Shown here: positions 49,683 through 50,666 of the stretch, in pieces
Layout of the letters: each line of letters starts with the position of its first letter
Numbering within the stretch: position 1 is the stretch's first letter
The notes under the pieces: generated by a model
What the model was told of the DNA's origin: nothing
Database searches by the model: none
The model's input: the letters and a program-made list of their open reading frames with translations, nothing else
Position numbers and translations under genes: made by a program
DNA from: Actinomycetota bacterium
GTDB lineage: Bacteria > Actinomycetota > Thermoleophilia > Gaiellales > Gaiellaceae
Length of the DNA stretch: 50,666 nt
Assembly (NCBI GenBank): GCA_005888435.1
Contig: VAXO01000090.1
Span: 1-50,666, forward strand
Reading direction: 5' to 3'

Positions 49683-50666
49683 CGGTGTAGCCGCCTCCAG
49701 GCCTCGACCTGCTCGACTCGGGCGAGCGGGCTTGGGTGGTCCTCGAGCACGACGTTGACCCAGCCGGGCGGGTCGGGGTTCTGCAGATCCGTCCGGACGA
49801 AGTCCCGGAAGAGCGCGCGCCCCGCGTCGGGGTCGCGAGTCGCCTGCGCGGCCATCCAGTCGGCCTCCGCCTCGTAGCGCCGCGAGACGGCGTTCGCGAG
49901 CGGCATGATCACCAGGCCGGCAGCCGCGAGCGTCATGAGCGCGAGCGGGACATTCTCCGGACGGCGGAGCCCGCCCCGCCGCCCCGTCACGTACGCGACG
50001 AGCCCGAAGATCGGCAGACCGAAGAGCACGCCCCACGCGATTCCCTTCCAGATGTGCCAGCGCGCGAGATGGCCGAGCTCGTGCGCGACGACAAAGCGCA
50101 CCTCACGCGGCGAGAAGCGGCCGTCGAGCATCGTGTTCCAGATGATCACGCTGCGCGACGGCCCGATGCCGATCGAGTAGGCGTTCGCCGCGCTCGTCTC
50201 GCCCGAGACCGGCGCGACGCGCACAACCGGGCGGCCGGCGTGCTCGCGCCGTTCGAGCGTCCGGATCTGGGCCGCGAGCTGCCTCGAGCGCACCCCATGC
50301 GTGCCGAGACGCTGCAGGTACGGCACTGCGAGCTGGAGGCCGATCGCGAGAGCTAGGACGATGCCGCCCGCGGCGAGCCACCACATGCGCGGCAGTCGCC
50401 TCGCCAGCAGCAACACGACCGCGATCACGACCGTGGTCGACACCGTCGTGCGCACGAGCCCGCCGACGGGGTCGAAGGCGATCGACGGCCAGCTCTTCTG
50501 CAGGATGTCGTGCCGCCGCGACCACCACGACGCGGCGATGTCGAACGGGACGCTCACGGCCCACACGGCGAACGTGATGAACACGGCAGTGATGACTCCC
50601 GCGTTCACGGGGCCGAGACCGAGCCTGCGCGCGAGCCGCGGACCGCGGTCGAGGAACACCGCGAGC
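49679..50666 (-). CDS. M48-family membrane metalloprotease, 5' part outside window
   Basis: At least 326 residues of a membrane zinc protease (Ste24/HtpX type); the frame is open to the right edge, so the start lies outside. Four or more membrane segments are visible (about 25-45, 75-92, 95-115, 205-225, 245-262). The zinc motif is RFVVAHELGHLARWH (HExxH) with the third ligand Glu in YEAEADWMAA. It probably degrades membrane proteins; the substrate is unknown. Confidence 0.9.
   Translation of the reverse strand, partial: LAVFLDRGPRLARRLGLGPVNAGVITAVFITFAVWAVSVPFDIAASWWSRRHDILQKSWPSIAFDPVGGLVRTTVSTTVVIAVVLLLARRLPRMWWLAAGGIVLALAIGLQLAVPYLQRLGTHGVRSRQLAAQIRTLERREHAGRPVVRVAPVSGETSAANAYSIGIGPSRSVIIWNTMLDGRFSPREVRFVVAHELGHLARWHIWKGIAWGVLFGLPIFGLVAYVTGRRGGLRRPENVPLALMTLAAAGLVIMPLANAVSRRYEAEADWMAAQATRDPDAGRALFRDFVRTDLQNPDPPGWVNVVLEDHPSPLARVEQVEAWRRLHR

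Overview
The window looks like a chromosomal piece of a high-GC actinobacterium. The gene order pyrR-pyrB-pyrC-carA-carB-pyrK-pyrD-mihF-gmk-rpoZ-coaBC, the actinobacterial-type integration host factor (mihF) and many leaderless-looking promoters point there. The particular mix of families suggests a Thermoleophilia-type lineage (Gaiellales or Solirubrobacterales). That placement is inference; no 16S rRNA is present.

Layout. 1-11.5 kb (all minus strand): a de novo pyrimidine operon headed by pyrR, with a PyrR-binding loop against its ribosome binding site. Every internal junction overlaps, and it runs into mihF, gmk, rpoZ, coaBC and a MoxR ATPase cut by the window edge. 11.6-16 kb: DUF2007 protein, RNase Z, a hydrolase, a SnoaL-like protein, a tiny LysM membrane protein under two LexA boxes, a phosphoesterase and an M29 aminopeptidase. 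16-19.6 kb: a secreted clan GH-A-like protein, a DgcN/DgcA-like pair and tRNA-Arg(CCG). 19.7-26.3 kb: two cupins, YihY, DUF2182, an APH-fold kinase, an MFS transporter, CorA and a HIT hydrolase. 26.3-35.7 kb: two secreted BNR/sialidase-like paralogues, an M32 carboxypeptidase, a YceH-like protein, a three-gene two-component cluster and two small genes.

36.0-43.3 kb is a decayed accessory region next to tRNA-Gly(CCC). Two partial copies of the tRNA 3' half mark two tandem integrations. Between them lie an intact epoxide hydrolase, several small orphan genes, frameshifted pseudogenes, three broken 3' ends of ATP-dependent DNA ligase genes and a 215-bp near-perfect direct repeat. No integrase remains.

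43.3-50.7 kb returns to housekeeping: an L,D-transpeptidase, a class I aldolase converging on a class II fructose-bisphosphatase (glycolysis/gluconeogenesis), argS, a TrkA-type channel, a DUF3467 protein and an M48 protease cut by the right edge.

The most interesting items are: (1) a YneA/ChiZ/DivS-like SOS division inhibitor candidate of only 79 residues, with one LexA box between -35 and -10 and a second over the start codon; (2) a 53-nt intergenic hairpin repeat whose two copies differ by compensatory base-pair changes; (3) the PyrR loop abutting the pyrR ribosome binding site; (4) the tandem tRNA-Gly islands; (5) a recurring TAnnnT box 6-9 nt upstream of start codons.
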